Below, piece after piece: positions 13,488-24,663 of a DNA stretch of 64,000 nucleotides. Below the pieces are notes generated by a model, which saw nothing but the letters and a program-made list of their open reading frames with translations, ran no database searches and was not told the DNA's origin. Positions within the stretch are counted from its first letter, which is position 1, and the number at the start of each line of letters is the position of its first letter. A program made the translations under genes and the position numbers. Source of the stretch: Daphnia pulex (lineage: Eukaryota > Arthropoda > Branchiopoda > Diplostraca > Daphniidae); contig NC_060027.1 in NCBI RefSeq assembly GCF_021134715.1, positions 3,348,001 to 3,412,000 on the forward strand. The letters are read 5' to 3'.

Positions 13488-16400
13488 CGAGCGGACCCTG
13501 TTATAGAGTTCATCCTTCTATAAGTGGCACCCTTCACTGTGTGGTATTTGTGAGAATTTGAATAAGCCTTGATACATGCATTTCTCTTTTTGGTTACCTC
13601 CTCTGTTGAAAATCATTTACATACTTGTACTACAACGCACCTGTAAAAATCGTTTAGATTTGATTTCCGGGAATTCCAGCAACATTGAAATGAATATCGA
13701 AATGGCCGTTTTCGACAAATTGGCGTGTACGGCAACCTGTGCAACACGTTAATGCGTCGTGGTCACTTGAAGGTTTGGGGCCAGTATTTTCCCGAAAAGA
13801 ACAATTATAAAACAGAAAAAAAAACATGTGATACGCGTGTATAGCCTCATTTTCTCATTGCTTCAATTTGCCATGTTTGGATGGAGGGAGGGGGGAATGC
13901 TATCTGATCCGAGATTCATTCCGCCTCACCAGTTTGAGAATCTAACGAAGCGATCCCGCAATGTAATTATTACCGTTTGCTGGGCCACATAGCCTATACG
14001 CAGCATAGCTCTACACGGATGGTGATGGCTATGCGTGAATACTCTCGTTTTGAATAAACCCGGGCTCTGACCAGATCTGATATAATGAGAAGCTATGTGC
14101 ACTACATACCCCCCACATAAAACCGTCCGTAAAGGAACCTGCAGCACGCGAGATATTTGAGTGCAGTTTTCGTTTGAATCGCTAGAGGTTCTTTTTAACT
14201 TCCACTAGATTGAAATTGATTCAACTTCTATACGAAATGTTCTTTTTGTGTAAAATATGAATATTTCTCAGCATGTCGCCAAGTGAATCGGGCATAGGCC
14301 TTTCGGAGATAAGAAGAAACGACCAGTCACTAGAATTTATCAAAGAAAATTCCTCCCTTTTGATTGAATCGATTTTTAAAAAAGGCCCAGTCGACAGGAG
14401 AATAAACGTCCACGGAATATTGATGTTTCATTCTCCAACCTGTCGTATTTTTCTATACGCCAATCGTGTGCCGTGTAAATTAGATTGCTATATCTGTAAG
14501 CTATTCGTTGGGTGTGACGAATTCCGCCCGCGCTCGAGTCAACCCGAACTAATCGAATCACAAGGTTTATGCGATTGCAAATAAGTAGAAAAGGTTTACA
14601 ATCGGACATTCTTGCAGACATTCATTGAATTCTGTTTTGATAACTGTATATACCATAGCTGCGTGTAGGTGTACATAGTAGTATGCTGAGCTGCTGCTGA
14701 TGATTCCAAGTGACTTTTTTCCTGGTATCGACGATCGGATAAGAATCCGATAGATGTTATAAACTGGGTCGTCACGCAGCGCTTCTTTCAACCCTTTTAC
14801 GGGTGTACAGTAATGAAGAAGACTTGATTCTAACGGCCAGTCACGGTCATCATTCGAACGCGTTTAGTGCGACGTGTATACAGTCGGTCGGCTTGAGCCG
14901 GAGCGGAGCTGATTTCCTTCATTTGATTTTATTTTTTCCTCCTCCTTCATCTCTAGTGGAAAAAGATGCGCAAGGCTTCCTGCATTCAGAGCGTGACGGA
15001 GCGCGATCTTTTTAAAACAGTTTGTTAATAGGGAGAGCCCTTATAGCAAAGCCTCATTGTCGATGCGCGGCCCCGCTCTCTGCTGTGCTGTGACTCTCCT
15101 GATTTTCTTTTGTCTTCATTAAACTTCAAAGAGACTTGGCAGCCAATTAGAACGGAATGAAAGACATTGGAATCTCTCCTCTTGCCTCTTGCTGCCGACG
15201 CGGCTTCCTCTTTCAACTGGCCCGCTTCAAGTCTACCCCATAACGATGATGACCCCCACGCTGGCCGCCCGTCTAATCGAGGACGAGGTCGAATCAGTAG
15301 AAAGAACAAAACGCGCACAGTTCTAGTACGACTGCGACATTGACTTTTTAAAAAGATTCCCCATTTATTCTCTTGGAATTGATTTGACCTCTCTCGTAAT
15401 CTCCGTGTGGAAAACATTTCGGTTTTTTCTATTCAATGAGAATCTCATCCTCGATTCAACAAATCAACGTGGCCGGCCCTCCAGCTAATGGCGATTTTTA
15501 AAAAAAGCGATTGATTTTGATTGGACGCGGAATGCACTTTTGAACTTATAACAATTCTCACGTCGTTGATGAGCTGATTTTTGATTTGGACAAAAAAAAA
15601 ATCCATCAGAAATTGGACGTGGCCGCAACAGGTGCGATAGTCCAAGAATGTGGAGGTTTTAGCGCAAAATGACGGCGCCAACAACAAGCGTTTTTTAAAT
15701 GTGTTGCGTCGAGCTGACAGTGAAACAGGAAAGGGTTTTTTCTTTTCTCCCTGCTATGGTGTGTATATCTTACACAATAAGATTGTGGAGATGATAAAGA
15801 CTGAAGAAGCGCGCTATAGCCGTGTGCTTACACGTCTAGAAGTAATGTCTGTAAAGGTTCTCGAGCTGTTGCTGCGCTGTGGCTCGAGGAGATGGATCTA
15901 ACGGGACCTGTCCAACTCGAGCGGCATGCCATGGATCACTCGCGCCCCGGACCACCTCAAAGGTATGCCGATCTGAGCGCCAGGATCCCTCCATCCTTTT
16001 CTCAAAAAGACATTGCCTAACTCGACACATAGCTTGAAGCGACGCGAGTCGACATACTGCATGGTGCATAGTGATAGTAGATTTACCTTGAGGCGAGAAC
16101 AAGCGATTCGATAGGGATCACGAATCAAAATGGCCTAATGAATTTGTGGAGCAAACCAACAACGGAAAAAAAAAGAATAAAATCACGATCACAAAACTAT
16201 ATCATCAAAGGAGATGATTCAGTTGATGGGCTCTTATACCTATACCAAGATCGATCCATCTCTGCTGGAAGGGACGTGTATCTATCTCGCCTCTGGTGAT
16301 GTGTTTTTAAAAGACAATTTAATAGTTGATTGCGTTATTTTTCTCTCCATCGAGATTGGAAACTATTAAACACAACATCTCTAACGGGAGTGGAAAAATT

Positions 16401-17454
16401 CTTCACTGCGATGTATACACGGAGATGTGAAAAATGGCCATCGTATAAGACGAGATGCTCTTTTGATTTGAATATTTATGAGGAAATTTTGTTATCACAT
16501 CAAAGCTTTTTTGTTTTGTTTTATTATTGGTTGCATTTTTGGTCACTTGTAGCATTCGGTTGTCGCTGTCAGTTTTTTTTTATGTTTTTATTTTTGTTGT
16601 TGGACTCGGTCGCATTCTCGTCGAAAGTGTCCAACCTTCCGCACCTTCAGGTCACACAGCAGTAGCCAAACACATGAAAAGCAAAACTCTCCGGGTCTGG
16701 TTTACTGGTATGCAATCCGATCCGCTCTGTCAGATTTCAAAGTCGCCTGACGATCCGATATTGTGTTTTGGAAGCTCGTTAATGTTCATCATCATAAATA
16801 ACTATCTGGTATCTATTGCACACAGAAGGAAGACGCCGTTTAAAAAGAATCTGAGCTCAGCGCAGAGACGGTCGTTTTATTGAGCGATTCAACTTGACAG
16901 TCAACTTGATGGCGTTTTTCAACCCATTTTCACAGCGTGATTCTTTTCTTCTGTTATTCGCAATTTTTATACAAATTCTTGTTATTTTTTAAAAGTATGG
17001 TGATTCAGAATTTCTCTTTTAAAAACATGAATGGGTACTGGATAGGACATGGGGGCGGTTCAACTTGACAATGGCCGAGGATAAAATAGGGCACAACACA
17101 GTGTAATGAAAAACTTCTTCTTCTTCTTTGTTGTGTTTTTTTAAAAGTTTTTAACGAGCGAGGCTTTGTTGGTGTGTGTACGTACAACAACATTCCGAAG
17201 AGGTCACACCAGAAGAGCTAACGTTTCACCGCCCATTCATTCTGAATGCTTGACGGCGGGAAATAAAGAATTTAAAAAAAAATCAACACTGCACGTCCGT
17301 TTAATATTTTCTTACTCGTTTGGTCGCGGAGCCCAGGCAGGAGTCGAGAATAAGGGTCGACGGATGTTGAGCATCGTCGGGCGCAAGGGGATGATCAAAT
17401 ATGGTCTGGCTTTCAGGTGACGTCTGTTTGATGGAGGAGAGGTCATCGCACCGA

Positions 17455-17479
17455 TGTGTGTGTGTGTGTGTGTGTGTTG
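17455..17479. repeat. TG microsatellite
   Basis: TG dinucleotide run immediately beyond the stop codon of the isolated minus-strand open exon-like block at 17480-17702. Confidence 0.75.
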
Positions 17480-17702
17480 TCAGCAGACAGACATGGCTAT
17501 GTGACACGCACGCACTCGAGTCACTAACTCTGGGCTGTTGGGCGTAATATCCAGTGACACAGATTTTTGGGGGCTGGTGTTCATTTCTGCTTCGTTCACC
17601 TTCCAATTTCCATTCGGCTGGCTGGCCAACCTCTGAAAAGCCAACGTCGAATCATTTACATTTAGGTTTGGTTGTGTCGAGGCGTGGCGATAAATTAAGC
17701 GG
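17480..17702 (-). other. Isolated open exon-like block, unassigned
   Basis: On the minus strand an acceptor-like polypyrimidine/ACAG (17703-17705) precedes an open frame that runs to a TGA at 17480-17482. Its composition is protein-like rather than low complexity, for example NVNDSTLAFQRLASQPNGNW, ending in HIAMSVC. I do not recognise the sequence and found no partner exons. It could be the terminal exon of a minus-strand gene or a chance frame. Confidence 0.2.
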
Positions 17703-17957
17703 CTGTACAAGAATATGAAGCAAAGTGATTCAATGATATTCGAATAATGAATAATGATGATACATTTTGTGCAGTTAACTTTTTTTTTTATTGAACTGTA
17801 GGTAATGCGACTTAAGATCGCATCTTCTATAAGTTATTATTATTGCATTTATTTTTATTTCACGACACATCACATTTCCGCTCCATCTTTTGTTATTTAC
17901 TCAAAGGGTTTCTTTACTTTTTCTTTTACATTGCGGGAGTTTTAGTGTCGACGTTTT

Positions 17958-18000
17958 CAACAGATGGCAAAGTTGGTTCATGATGTTCTCAATAGAGGGC
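17958..18000 (+). promoter_or_regulatory. Pair of CTCF-like core motifs
   Basis: CAACAGATGGC (17958) and CAATAGAGGGC (17990) are two imperfect matches to the conserved animal CTCF core (consensus CCASYAGRKGGC), in the same orientation and 32 bases apart. They lie just upstream of a GC-richer start-like segment. Motif matching by eye is weak evidence. Confidence 0.25.
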
Positions 18001-18009
18001 ATTTAAGCG

Positions 18010-20560
18010 AACATAACATTTAAGAGCCGCGTAAAATGGGCAACACCGCTTCATGCCTTCCCAGTTCATCTCTGAAGTTCGTCTGCTACTCTGCTTTCTG
18101 TTGTTGTGCAAGGCTGCAAGCAAAAGCCAAAAGTTATTAGTTATTTGGTGAGGCTGCTATCAGCATACTGTTGGATAGTTTAAATCATTAAATTGTTATA
18201 TTGTAGTGAGCATTCTTGGGAATGAGTCCGTTAACGCAAAAGTTTGCATTTGTTTCTCTTGCCTAACCTGTGTTACTCACGGCCACGGGTCTCCCGTTAC
18301 CCCCGTTCCCCGTTGAAACAAAGTTCAAAGAAATGTTCGAAGTAGCCGATGTGTTCAGAACTCCAGATCACATTGACACATTGATGCACAGTGAGACATG
18401 AATTGGTTCCCCCGCTTTGGATTTTTTAATCCTCCTTACTAAAAAGAATTAAGTGCTTCACGAAGATTTCATTAGCTTTGCTTTTATTAGGTAAAAATCA
18501 CATTTTCAGCACACAAGTAATAATTATTTATTTCATAATTTAAAAATCTAGAGAAGTTTTCATGCTGTCTTGAAATTTTTAGGCCATTCGGTGAACTCTA
18601 AGTCAGTTGGTTTGCCCCTCAAATTGGCTGGAAATCAATCACATTGTGGTTTTGCATTTATAGGTTTAATCACAAAACGAGATGCGAAAGTAGGGCTTTG
18701 CAAAAGAAGAAGCTTTTCTGTTCAATTTGTGTTATATGTGTTTACCTTTAAGCTGCTCACCTCTGGAAGACGTTGAGCGAAGATGAAGTGGAAGTGCAGT
18801 CCGTTTCGTTTCCTCCACTGCCAAATCAATCGCTCTGCTCAGAGCCTGATTGAAGAGCTGACGAATCTATTCAATCGGTCCACCCATCAAATTGTGAAGT
18901 TCCCCTGATGGATTTGGTCGTTAATAATTTTTAAAATTTGTTATTGCTGTTGAAGTGACTGAGACAGACACTGAAGAGGACATCTGGTGGCCAGGTTTGT
19001 CTTCAGTTGTTGGGCGTAGTCTAGCCCTTTAGCCCCTACCTTTTACTTGTTTTTTTTTGTCAGCTGTAGCGTGACTTCTGAGAGAAAGAGTCGCCATTTT
19101 TATTTGCTTGGGGTTTTGAATTTTTGATGTAGCTTATTTAATAAGGTTGAATGCTATTTGTTAGGCATTTCTTAGAATTTGTGATGGGTTTTAGTTGGTT
19201 CGGGTTGGCGGTTGGTGATCTTGCTATTTATTTATTTTTGGTATTGATTCTGTTAAATTCTATTCACGTGCAGTGAAAGTGCCTGAAAGTAAAAGTGTTT
19301 AATGTAATTTTTATCTGTAGATGAATTTCGATGTTTTAAGACTTGGAGACCATAATGTCCACCCTTCGAGAAGCTGAGTAACATTCTACTTGTACAATGT
19401 TAAGAATGGTAAAATTATCAATTAAACTGATTGAAATATATTTGGATCATAACATTTGTAATGTTTGATTGCAGGCACCTTTTAATAAAAGGAACTTCAG
19501 GCATCCAATCTAGGACTTCCATCCAATTGTGCAGGCTGCATGGAAGTCGCATTTACCTTTGCTGTGAACATCATGAACACATACACTATTTGAAGGTGAC
19601 AATCTTATTCAGTTTAGGTTTTACAGTTAAAATGTGATTAAGCTTTGCATCCATTGGTTAGTTTTAATATTTGGGATTTCGTCAAGTCAACAGCTATTTC
19701 CTTCAGTCACGTTTTCTGTTATGGATTTTTTAAAGAGGTGTTTGCAGTATGCAAGAAAGGCAGATGCCGAAAGAAGTTTTGTTTATTTGTTCCACTGTAG
19801 AGTATTCTTTAAAGTTTAAATTCATTTGTATTTAAATCTTAAATGAGTCATCTAGTTTCATGTAAATTTATTAATTTCACTTTCAACAATAGGTAAAAGA
19901 TAATGTTGCCATATAGTATTTGGGATGAATATTTGAAGTGATATAATGTAGCATATATTTTTTTTTAATTTCATAGAGCATTTCCAAAGATGTTGAAGAT
20001 TAATTTTACTTTGGTTATAGGTTCATGTTTACATAGCAGTGGTGTTGCTGTCCAATGTGGCTTGTTGTTGCAGCCTATGGTGGTGAAAGATATCAGCATC
20101 CAGTATTGTGTTTAATTGCTATTTGTGTCTATGCAGTTTACCTTTTATATATTGAGAAGGAACAAAAAAAAGTAATATGGGGAGGTTTATGTCAAACAAA
20201 TAATAAACATGTCCGGGACTGGGGAATGAGGAGTAAATTGGGGTGGGATATTTGATCATCATTTACTAAAAGAAGTGAGGTATATTTTTAATGAATGCGC
20301 AATACTTAGTGATAAAATCTTTTGTTAACCTATATAACCTTCCCCACTTACACATCCATTCCTCAAACCCCATAAACACCAACATCAAATCCCACATCCA
20401 CTCACATCCATTCCTCAAACTCCACAATCCCCAACATCAAACCACACAATTGTTGTACATCTATAATCATCTATAATATATAAATAAATTAAATGTCATT
20501 GTATATAACTTGTGTAAACTATATTTATTCTGGAACACTCACAAAATAAATAATTCATTA
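18010..20560 (+). ncRNA. Candidate spliced noncoding transcript
   Basis: A GC-richer, start-like segment at 18010-18150 ends in a good donor (TTTG/GTGAGG near 18147). Further acceptor- and donor-like sites bracket non-coding blocks, including ATTGCAG before 19475 and GAAG/GTGACA near 19597, plus CCAG/GTTTGT near 18994. AATAAA-type signals occur near 20203 and 20546. No frame longer than about 68 codons is open and none resembles a known protein. At 18785-18905 several short self-complementary stems follow one another, such as GCTCTG-CT-CAGAGC. This would fit a long noncoding RNA or small-RNA host gene, but transcription is inferred only. Confidence 0.25.
20347..20455. repeat. Two-copy tandem repeat, about 52-bp period
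   Basis: The block CACATCCATTCCTCAAAC occurs at 20351 and again at 20403, followed in both copies by similar CA-rich sequence containing CCAACATCAAA. The copies differ at several positions. Confidence 0.75.
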
Positions 20561-20591
20561 AACAGAGCGTCCGGTTCAAGACAATTTTTTT

Positions 20592-21117
20592 TGTGCGAGG
20601 CTTTTTAGCAAGCAATCCGCCACCCAATTTGACAAAAAGTGATAGTTTGTTTTCACGGAAATTGCGTCAGACGGTTAAAAAATTTCTAGTTCAACAGTCT
20701 CATGTAGAAATTTGCATCTAGTCTACTGGTGCAAATTGCGATTCTTTAAGTTTGATTATTTAGGAGATGTGTCAAAAAAATTGTGAGTAGCCAATAAATT
20801 GAACTAATTCGCTTTTTCAGAATATTTTGAAGATAGATCACAAGAAAATCTAAAAACAACAAAGCGATCTAAAACCATAATATTCAGAAAAAGTGGATTA
20901 ATCCAATTTTTTAGCTACACACACACAATTGCTTTTAACACATCAACTAAATTAATCAAGCTTAAAGAATCACAATTTGCACCAGTAGACTAGATGCAAA
21001 TTTCTACATGAGACAGTTGAACTAGAAATTTTTTAACTGTCTGACGCAATTTCCCTGAAAAAAACACTACCACTTTTTGTCAAATTGGGTGGCGGATTGC
21101 TTGCTAAAACTCGCACA
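20592..21117. mobile_element. Fold-back / MITE-like element with long inverted arms
   Basis: The left end reads TGTGCGAG (20592) and the right end CTCGCACA (to 21117), an exact inverted match. Similarity continues inward for roughly 240 bases per arm: both arms carry AGCAAGCAATCCGCCACCC, the CTGACGCAATTTCC-type segment, AATTTCTAGTTCAAC and the ATTTGCATCTAGTCTACTGG segment in opposite orientation. The centre is near 20855. There is no open frame, so it cannot encode its own transposase. An obvious target-site duplication is not visible. This is typical of non-autonomous DNA elements mobilised in trans, and the arms have diverged slightly, so it is not brand new. Confidence 0.8.
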
Positions 21118-21121
21118 TGCA

Positions 21122-21530
21122 GTGTCGGCGTAGATCCAGGGAGATTACCTGGAAATGGAAGAGGAGAGAAGAGTGCGAGGCAAGTTTTACTGGGGAGAGA
21201 TTAGTCATACTAGGCTTCCGGGTTAGACTCATGACCCTCTAAAGGTTTTCGTCGGATCATGCGCCTTCCAAGTCCCCGTTCGACCAGAGCCCTCCCCTCC
21301 TCCTGGTTTCACAGAGGGTGAGTGACCACCGGCGGGCGTTGGTTAGTGGTTAGTTAGGGAAACGGGGCCACAGTAAAGAAGGGAGCCCAGATATGCACTT
21401 TTAATTTATCTACATCAACATAATTTTCTTGAATTTCAGCGTTTTCTCGTCAGTTTCACCATCCCGGGTCAGTCTATGGAATGGCGGCGACAGTCTCACC
21501 TAAAAAGAGATTTAAGTAGGATTTGATCAA
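21122..21530. other. GC-richer patch, possible LTR-type remnant
   Basis: This segment starts TGTCGGCG immediately beyond the fold-back element and is clearly richer in G and C than its surroundings. Near 21479 it contains TGGCGGCGACAG, a TGG-starting string of the kind used as a tRNA primer-binding site after an LTR. The presumed LTR does not end in CA, no second LTR was found and there is no open reverse transcriptase frame. It could be a solo LTR fragment or unique sequence. Confidence 0.2.
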
Positions 21531-23224
21531 TAACAAGAACAATCATAATCAATAACAAGCATGATGCTTTTATGAGGCGTAGAGAAACAAATCAACAAAA
21601 ACAATGGAGAGCACTTCAAAATATTGAATCAAATCAGCAAATCACGAATATGCACTAATTGATGTCTTATGCCATATCCTATAGTTCAGGAAAAATCACG
21701 ATTTTGGCAGTTCTTTTGGGCGTCTAATAAGTACTAAATGAAGTACTAACTCCTTTTAAATCCGAAAGTAGACAAGCAAATTACCAAAGTATAACAAGTG
21801 AGCTTTGTGGCTTACGGTCAGTACACAAAATTATCTAACGTTAACTGCCGATAAATGTCTATAGACTTGCGTGTAGTAAAAGTAAATGAAACAGTGAAAC
21901 TACTGTTTTTTCTGACTGATGAAAAACGATCTAAGCCATTGTCTAGCCTAGTAAACAAGAGATCTTTAAAATTTTAAACAGCAAAATGAAAAGGATCCCT
22001 GCTCTAGCTAAATTGAGACTTATACTAAAATAAGAAACAATCATAACAAACAAAAACGGGTAATAATAAACCTAATACTCACACAATACTGCTACATTAT
22101 CACACAGTTCTTTCTTTTAAGGTGTTATTCTCTGGACAGAATATTTTCCAAAATTCTGATCATGATCAAAAGAAGAAGTAAAAGGAATTAGTATAAACTT
22201 TACGGTACAACTTAGTAAAACTTACACCACAAATATGAAGAGAATTTCAGTTGGATATTTTGCATTTGTTTCCATCTTAATTCTCTTTGTTTGCAATTGA
22301 AGAACAGCCTGGATAATGCTATTTTCCTTTCACATGGATTTCACTGTTTCAAAAAATAAGAAATCAAAAGAATTGATAAGTGTGAGATTGCAAGTCGAGG
22401 AAATAAAAAAATACAAATTGTTAAATCAACTAAGCAGAATACCTATAATGTTGTATGCACACTTCATCTGCTTTACCACATTTTACGCTACTTAACAAAC
22501 ATTTTGAAATGCTTAATAGTTCACTTTAAGTACTGCATCGAAACGAGAAAGACAGCAAATAACAGTCAAACCGTGCACTAACCAAGGCAGCCATTGTTGT
22601 TATAAAACTGCAGTGGCACCTGGTGGGGGATTTCAGGACTTTCCCTTGCATATGAAAAGGGGAAATGGGTGTAAAGCGTCGGTTTCGTTGAAAATATAAT
22701 AGTTTACGATTTAGCAACCTGAAAGGCTGAAATGTTTTTTTTTTAACTCAAGTTTATTAAAGCTCTTCTTCTCTCGGCAATAAACTTGCTCATTCGAAAT
22801 GAAGCCTGATTGATTCGTTTTCCAAATATATTGAATTAATCCCAGGTTATATTATTACACGATTACTTCAATTGCATAACACATATGAAAAAGGAAACAA
22901 TCCGTCAAATTTAATGGGGGTCTTTTTTGGTGGGCGAATTTTATGGATGAATCTTTATAATTTCTATGAAAATTTCGAGTGATCTGGCAACACTAAACAG
23001 CATACTGCATCAAAGTGCCTTCTGCTTTCTTCGTCATCGATTCGGCAGGCGGGACCTGGCTTATTTCTGGACAAGCCGGAATTCACCCTATTTGTATATC
23101 CTTAAAGAATCTGGTTTTTTCAAGTGTTTCAGTGTTCAATAGGAAAGGGCGAGAACGTTAAATGCACACATCCTCCTAAGCTGAAAGTTTTGGTTAACGA
23201 CATTGGAGACTTCTTTCCATAACA
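21531..23224. other. AT-rich intergenic DNA upstream of jagunal
   Basis: No open frame of note. The last 250 bases are probably promoter and 5' untranslated sequence of the jagunal gene, but no clear TATA box was identified. Confidence 0.45.
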
Positions 23225-24029
23225 ATGGCAACGAGAGGTGGTCCAGTCGCATCTGGAACTGATGGATCGGATTATGGACACCGTGAAAGAGTTGCTAACC
23301 AGTATCGGATAAGGTATACACACTTGATGTTAAATGTGCAATGGTTAAATTTTAACTGTCTTATATTTGTCTTGTTTTGTGCTGGGTTACAGCGCTCAGA
23401 GCAAGTCACGACTAAAAGCTTGTCTCTTTTTCCACATACTGCTGTTTTTTCTGATGCTTGCCAAACTGTCTGCTGACATTTTTGATCGACTAGACATCTT
23501 TATTTTGGAGATTGAAGAGCTTGAAATCCCCAAGGTAAATACTTACAGTTATAAATCCAGCTTAGTTTTTTTTTCTTAACCATAGAGCTAATTTCGATTG
23601 CAGCCACTAGTCTGGGAGTATGCATGGTGCTGCAGCCTGCCATTCGTCTTTTATGGCCTATCGTCATTGCGACGTAATGTCATTAGATCCATGTCTGTTT
23701 TTGTCATGGGAGATGTTGTTTTTGCCCTTCTTCCTATCTTCTTTTCCCTGGCATACTACCTTGGTGACTTTTGGCAGTACGTTAGTTCGCGTTCTTCAGA
23801 TGGCCTGATGTTATGGCAGGTAAAATCGTTTTGTTTTATTATTAACATTTAACGATTTACATTAACAGAAAATCCTACTTGTATCCATTAGGGCTATCCA
23901 TACGCGCTTCTGTGGTACGGATTCTCGTTAGTTGCCCTCCAGATTCACCTCTTCTCTCTGTTTTTCGCACACACTTTGATATCAGCTTGGAGAGCCCGTG
24001 GAGGTGCAACAACCAAAAAAATTAACTGA
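23225..24029 (+). CDS. JAGN1: Jagunal homolog, ER four-pass membrane protein
   Basis: Four exons (23225-23313, 23393-23534, 23604-23819, 23892-24029) join in phase with GT-AG introns to give 194 residues. The N terminus MATRGGPVASGTDGSDYGHR, the block RLDIFILEIEELEIP and WEYAWC are hallmarks of the jagunal family, and the length matches it. Four hydrophobic segments are visible at roughly residues 39-58, 82-98, 109-131 and 152-180. The family is known to organise the endoplasmic reticulum and support secretory traffic (fly oocyte, vertebrate neutrophils). The C terminus is -KKIN, a good KKxx di-lysine retrieval signal consistent with ER residence. It is convergent with RanBP3, whose stop codon lies about 630 bases away. 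The start is the first ATG giving the family N terminus. Confidence 0.96.
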
Positions 24030-24663
24030 AGTCAAGCACAACAGCTTTTAATACTCGTATTCTCGTGCTCACCCTACTGGATTGATCCTCAAAGCCTGAC
24101 AAGAAAATACTTGTGTTTGACGATTTGCAATACATACTACCAGCCCTCCCCACCATTGTCTAAAAATATTTCGATCACGAGTTAGTTTTACTTCTAGTTA
24201 ACCATCGGCACTTGATGCTAGATTAATTTTGTAATGCGTAACTTAGGTACTCAACATTGTTTAACCAGCGACGATGATTCAAACTACAGGCAAAGAGATG
24301 CAGATTCAAAAAAAGGGGGAAAAAAAGAGAGACGAACGTGAGTTTAGGTGCGAGGAGGTCTTTACGCGACAAATATCTCGGATCAAGTACACATATTGTA
24401 ATATACAATATACAAGTACTCGGAGGGAAAAAAAAACACAAAAAAAGGGAGACACAGGAAGGTGTCAACCAAAAAACAACATCTTCGTCTTACCTTCGAA
24501 GACACGGCTCGTTTTTCAAACAAACACACACTTCGTCAATCAAAGGAGTAAGAAAATTTTGTGGGTACGTTTTCTTTTAATATAGTTGACTCAGCAAAAT
24601 TCAAGATTGCAGAGGTTTTACGTGCGCGGCAGAGTCAACCCCCTGTATCCCTTAGTTGTTTTG

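Larger units (their letters stand above)
3111..17450. other. Long stretch without a confident gene
   Basis: About 14 kb in which no frame shows a recognisable domain. Most open frames are lysine- or phenylalanine-rich translations of homopolymer tracts. A few GC-richer patches look mildly coding-like, at 3370-3600, 9040-9260, 12950-13100, 15060-15330 and 15830-16100, but none can be joined into a gene. It is probably intergenic or intronic DNA of a gene lying outside the window. Confidence 0.4.

Noticed and set aside
15025..15417. 130-codon minus-strand frame
   Set aside because: Mixed basic composition with no recognisable family and no convincing splice partners; treated as chance in a GC-richer patch.
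21122..21530. Full LTR retrotransposon
   Set aside because: Only a primer-binding-site-like string and a TG start were seen. No paired LTR, gag or pol frames, so it is kept only as a low-confidence remnant.
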